A DNA stretch of 64,000 bases, from positions 22,979,578 through 23,043,577 of the forward strand of contig NC_086378.1 of NCBI RefSeq assembly GCF_036588685.1, given 5' to 3'. The stretch comes from Mytilus trossulus. Its lineage: Eukaryota > Mollusca > Bivalvia > Mytilida > Mytilidae. Position 1 is the first letter of the stretch. The number at the start of each line of letters is the position of its first letter. Below are positions 60,939-64,000 of this stretch, piece after piece. Position numbers and translations under genes: made by a program. The notes under the pieces are model-generated. The model saw only the letters and a list, made by a program, of their open reading frames with translations. It did not search any database and had not been told where the DNA came from.

Positions 60939-62240
60939 AATACACCCCTATCCCCCTGTGCATCCACAAAAGAGGTTGAATCGTTTCACAGCATGCTGGC
61001 CAACAAAGCACCTAAGGCGAAACATTTATGCTCATCGTCAAGTTTGGAATGTCGGGTTGACTGCACTGTTGCTCAAAAAAATGTATCGTATGGTTATATA
61101 TCACAGGTATATGAAGAGTGTGGTCTTTCACCAGGTAAAATAACAGAAAAATCGTCAGAAAAACTTACGGATAAGAGAAAATACCAAAATGATTATAAGA
61201 ATTCAGCAGTTAATAAACGGAGAAAACTATTTCGGAAACAGATCATAAAAGAGAAGGAAACAGTAGTGGAGATGAGGGAAGGTGACACGTACAAAAAATC
61301 TATTGATTTAGAACAACCGACCCTAATAGACACTGATTTCATATCTGATCCCTTTACAACCCCTTTATTAGAAACATTTGATGTCAAAATTCATAATATG
61401 TCAGTTGTTTACTTTGACGTAGAAACAACATCACTAGCCAATGATTGTGATATAATCCAAATTTCAGCCATTGAAAAGTCTTCAGAATTCAATCAGTACA
61501 TTACGCCATCACAGTGTATAAGTAGACAGGCATCAACGGTTACAGGACTATCAGTGTGGAACAACACACTTGTATATTATGGTCAAAAGGTAGATCAATG
61601 CATTCCACAAAAAGCATTTCAAAATTTTATATGCTGGCTAGAGAAATTTCCCTCTCAGATTATTTTAGTTGGACATAATTGCCGACGTTTTGATGCCCCA
61701 AGACTAATAAGATCCCTGTCTCAATATAATCTAAGTACATCATTTCAAAAGAAAGTAATCGGCTTTATGGATACACTATCTTTTTTCAGGAACAAGTATC
61801 CTCATCTAAAGTGCCACAAGCAGGAATTTTTGGCTGAAAATTTATTACAAAAGCAATACCAGGCACACAATGCTTCTGAGGATGTTAGAATCTTACAATC
61901 TATTCTTAACCATGCACAACCATCAGAAACAGAGATCTCAGAAAATTCTTTTAGTACAGAATCCCTAATCAGAAATATTGTTTCTGTCAAACAGACAAAC
62001 CAAAGATATTTAACACTGCAAGGGCTTGTGGATAAAAAAATCATAACAAAATGTATGACAAAAAAAATAGCCGAGAGTGGTCTTGATATGGCTCAACTGT
62101 TAGCAGCGTACCGTCGCGATGCGGTGTGTGGGATTCAGCGTATATTTTCTGAGAAAAAGGTTGACAATAAACCAAGAGTAACAGCATGCAAGCGTATAGC
62201 TTCCGGAATCTGTAGTTTTCTGTCAAACGGAGAGAAGTAG
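60939..62240 (+). CDS. Open C-terminal part: transposase end plus DEDDh 3'-5' exonuclease domain
   Basis: This is the part of the broken gene downstream of the frameshift, open for about 430 codons to TAG. It starts with the transposase Glu region and SKAPK-like NKAPKAKH, then AQKNVSYGYISQVYEECGLS, a Lys/Arg-rich linker, and an exonuclease domain. Visible exonuclease motifs are YFDVETTSL (Exo I, Asp and Glu), VGHNCRRFDAPRLI (Exo II, Asp) and AHNASEDVRIL (Exo III epsilon, His and Asp), so all four catalytic acids and the general-base His are present. The type resembles the exonuclease domain at the C terminus of some animal PML proteins. The remaining 110 residues (QRYLTLQGLVDKKII onward) are unassigned. 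It could be translated separately only from an internal start, for which there is no evidence. Confidence 0.7.
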   Translation, partial: NTPLSPCASTKEVESFHSMLANKAPKAKHLCSSSSLECRVDCTVAQKNVSYGYISQVYEECGLSPGKITEKSSEKLTDKRKYQNDYKNSAVNKRRKLFRKQIIKEKETVVEMREGDTYKKSIDLEQPTLIDTDFISDPFTTPLLETFDVKIHNMSVVYFDVETTSLANDCDIIQISAIEKSSEFNQYITPSQCISRQASTVTGLSVWNNTLVYYGQKVDQCIPQKAFQNFICWLEKFPSQIILVGHNCRRFDAPRLIRSLSQYNLSTSFQKKVIGFMDTLSFFRNKYPHLKCHKQEFLAENLLQKQYQAHNASEDVRILQSILNHAQPSETEISENSFSTESLIRNIVSVKQTNQRYLTLQGLVDKKIITKCMTKKIAESGLDMAQLLAAYRRDAVCGIQRIFSEKKVDNKPRVTACKRIASGICSFLSNGEK

Positions 62241-62384
62241 ATAAGGACGATCAGTTTAGACTGTCAGTTTTCTCACATCACATAAAACGTCAATACTTTA
62301 GTCTTCTATACATACTATATAGTACATAAATAAGTCATCAAAACTTGAATTGCATATTATTATTTATTCGGCTCAGTCTGTCGA

Positions 62385-62895
62385 TTTATGTAGGGGAATC
62401 TGATGTGTAGTGGTTGTCATTTGTTGATGTGGTTGTTCTCGTTCTCGTTTTTCATATAGAGTAGACCGTTAGTTTTCCTGTTTGAATGATTTTACATTAG
62501 TCGTTATTGGAGTCCTTTATAACTTGCTGATAGGTGTTAGCCAAGGCTCCGTGTTGAAGACCGTTCTTTAGTTTAGTTAGTTTTTAGTTTAAACATATTT
62601 ATTTATAGTGGATTGGGAAACAAGTTTTGCAACTTATATAAATCCCTTTCCACTTTGCGGGTGCGAGTGCTGCCTTGTAGCGGCATTAGCCTACTCTTTT
62701 TCGAAATCTACAAGGGTGTCTTTAACGTGCAAGAGATATGGCTCTCTCTTAACACGGGTCAGCCATTTATCGTCCCCTTCCGACGGACTATCATCGTTTC
62801 CTCAAGACCAGACCGTTCTTTGATCTATAATTGTTTACTTTTATAAATTGTGACTTGAACGGAGAGTTATCGCATCGGCACTCATACAACATCTG
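62385..62895 (+). repeat. Interspersed repeat, family C, split by a later insertion
   Basis: It starts ggggaatctgatgtgtagtg and ends ttatcgcatcggcactcat. The expected continuation of gttgaagaccgttcttt is interrupted at 62569 and resumes at 62822 with gatctataattgtttac. Confidence 0.75.
62570..62809 (-). mobile_element. 240-bp SINE-like insertion with 12-bp target duplication
   Basis: The 12 bases agaccgttcttt occur on both sides (62558-62569 and 62810-62821), exactly where the family C repeat is split. The insert has a conserved-looking core (gtgtctttaacgtgcaagag, cgtccccttccgacgg) and, on the minus strand, an A/T-rich 3' end. A 12-bp duplication plus an A-rich tail fits target-primed retrotransposition. 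It may belong to a MetaSINE-type family; that is from memory only. Confidence 0.65.
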
Positions 62896-63589
62896 CTTAT
62901 ATTTACTTACAGAGTACAGCAAAACAGTAACATTAAGGTCCGTCTTACGAAAGGATATTCAATCCATAGATATATATATAATTTTATTTTTAGTGCAACC
63001 TGATATAACATTTTATACATACATTGATACAAAGTCAATCAGCCAGCCTTCAAAGGCTAACGAAGCACTGTCAATTAATGTCTTTAATTTGTAGAAAAAT
63101 ATAAATTCAAAGAAAAAGTCAAGAGGGGCACCAACAGAAATAGAAACTGCAATGTTACTCTTAATTTTATCGGATCTCAAAATTTTAACTCTTACCACAA
63201 TTTTTACTATGATACAAAATCATAGTATAAATCGGAAGCTTATAAGTGTAACGAAAACTTATACAACTCAAAGTAAAACTCAAACTTTAACTCAAAATAA
63301 AGCTGTAACTCCAACTTAATCTCTTAATCTACCTGAACCTTTAGCCATATCTGATAAAAAAAAATATAGTTAGATAAAAATTCCACAGAAAAAATAGTTA
63401 TCTATAATATGTCCACAGAAAACTGTATAAATGTAGCAAAACAGGATAAAATCAAAATCCGTTTATAACAATTTTTTTTTATTATTATATATTAATATTG
63501 GGATATGTATTTAGTCCAGTGGCGGTTTCATGATGTTTTGTAAGATATAATCAACCAAATTTTTCAAACAAAAAGCACGGTGGGTATGG

Positions 63590-63885
63590 TTGTCCTGCGA
63601 GAGAACGTACTGTGCTGGTGATTCGGTCCTGACGGGTGCTGTTAGGTCCTGATTCTGTGCTGGTGGGTTTGTTTACATTGTATCAGAACGGCAATAAAAC
63701 GACTGTTTTGTTGCCTAATTTTTCTCTGATGCGTCATAAGTACCATGCAAAGTATATTACAACAATATTATATTGCAAAAGTCGTGCAAGTTCGTTTAAC
63801 GGAATTGTCCTGACGCGGTGCTGGTGATAAAAAAAACGGTCCTGGTTCTGTGCTCCGATGTCCTGGTTCTGTGCCTTTATATTTT
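63590..63885 (+). repeat. Degenerate repeats of a gtcctg-ttctgtgctggt motif
   Basis: Variants of ggtcctgattctgtgctggt, cctggttctgtgc and tgtgctggtgattcggtcct occur at least six times, irregularly spaced and partly overlapping. Confidence 0.5.
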
Positions 63886-64000
63886 AGTTAAAAGTGGCAT
63901 ATATTCAAGATCATTGATGCTGTACTGTTATTGACTAATTAACTGTTGCCTTCTTTCTTGAAATTGACATTGTTTTGAATCCGTTTACTGTTATTATGCA

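Larger units (their letters stand above)
56035..62240 (+). pseudogene. Mutator-like transposase fused to DEDDh exonuclease, broken by a stop and a frameshift
   Basis: Exons 56035-56434, 59341-59533 and 60247-62240 join with correct phases (1, then 2). Exon 1 (ATG in AAAATGG; an alternative in-frame ATG is at 55999) carries CVDCELPLQF, the CSCG pair and FDVNSKAAV, typical of the Mutator-like transposase domain seen in invertebrate elements. Exon 2 continues MYDTGLGPAEVNRYLANLNI. Exon 3 has KYDMGWQKRGSGRKYDS (first catalytic Asp), CRVC, and VIMDDDTTT (second Asp). An in-frame TAG follows at 60626-60628 where relatives have Trp; the frame then stays open to 60978. Between about 60935 and 60975 the homologous reading moves by one base, and the catalytic Glu region (STKEVESFHS) is in the new frame. 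After a basic linker the C terminus is a DEDDh exonuclease. Intron 1 contains a 108-bp duplication and other repeats. Two breaks suggest decay; assembly errors could mimic them. Confidence 0.75.
62241..64000. other. Right-end region, no gene found
   Basis: It holds the split family C repeat with its SINE-like insert and the gtcctg repeats. A possible exon-like frame at 62911-63094 (after ttacttacag) has no recognisable product. Confidence 0.5.

Noticed and set aside
62831-63094. Exon-like frame after a good acceptor
   Set aside because: No partner exon, donor or family; kept only as a remark in the right-end region.

Overview
The window is animal nuclear DNA: AT-rich, intron-rich, and packed with dispersed repeats. 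The repeat families (for example the tail reading 'gacaacgccatggct', the 'agacgcgcgtttcgtc' family and the 'gaaggccgtac' families) are ones I know from marine mussels, so the source is most likely a Mytilus-type bivalve. That is recognition from memory, not a database search. Nothing bacterial or organellar is visible. I rebuilt the gene models by eye from splice sites, codon phase and protein family patterns.

Left third (1-32.4 kb), all on the + strand: two tandem paralogous genes for small secreted Kazal-type protease inhibitors (2220-7855 and 18265-21860), then a complete five-exon TIMP-like metalloproteinase inhibitor gene (26120-32433). The Kazal genes share a four-exon layout, a 31-base first coding exon and identical intron phases. 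They differ mainly in the Thr/Pro-rich linker between the two domains: 17 nine-residue repeats in the first gene, and only one recognisable related motif in the second. Between them lie a degraded Tc1/mariner transposase, a reverse-transcriptase fragment and many interspersed repeats.

Middle (38.8-54.8 kb), - strand: an 11-exon gene for a 397-residue SPFH/band-7 type protein with a coiled coil. Its introns carry several inverted-repeat elements, a 33-copy 25-bp minisatellite that begins at the exon 10 splice donor, and a 3.7-kb element bounded by terminal inverted repeats. That element holds the remains of a PIN/XPG-I-like protein.

Right end (56-62.2 kb), + strand: a three-exon Mutator-like transposase gene whose last exon runs on into a DEDDh 3'-5' exonuclease domain. 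An in-frame TAG and a frameshift break it, so it looks like a decayed element or pseudogene unless the assembly is at fault. It lies head-to-head with the SPFH gene, about 1.2 kb apart.

The three inhibitor genes could plausibly serve extracellular protease control (defence, byssus or tissue matrix). The transposon genes are genomic parasites or relics. The SPFH protein is probably membrane-associated and of unknown role.
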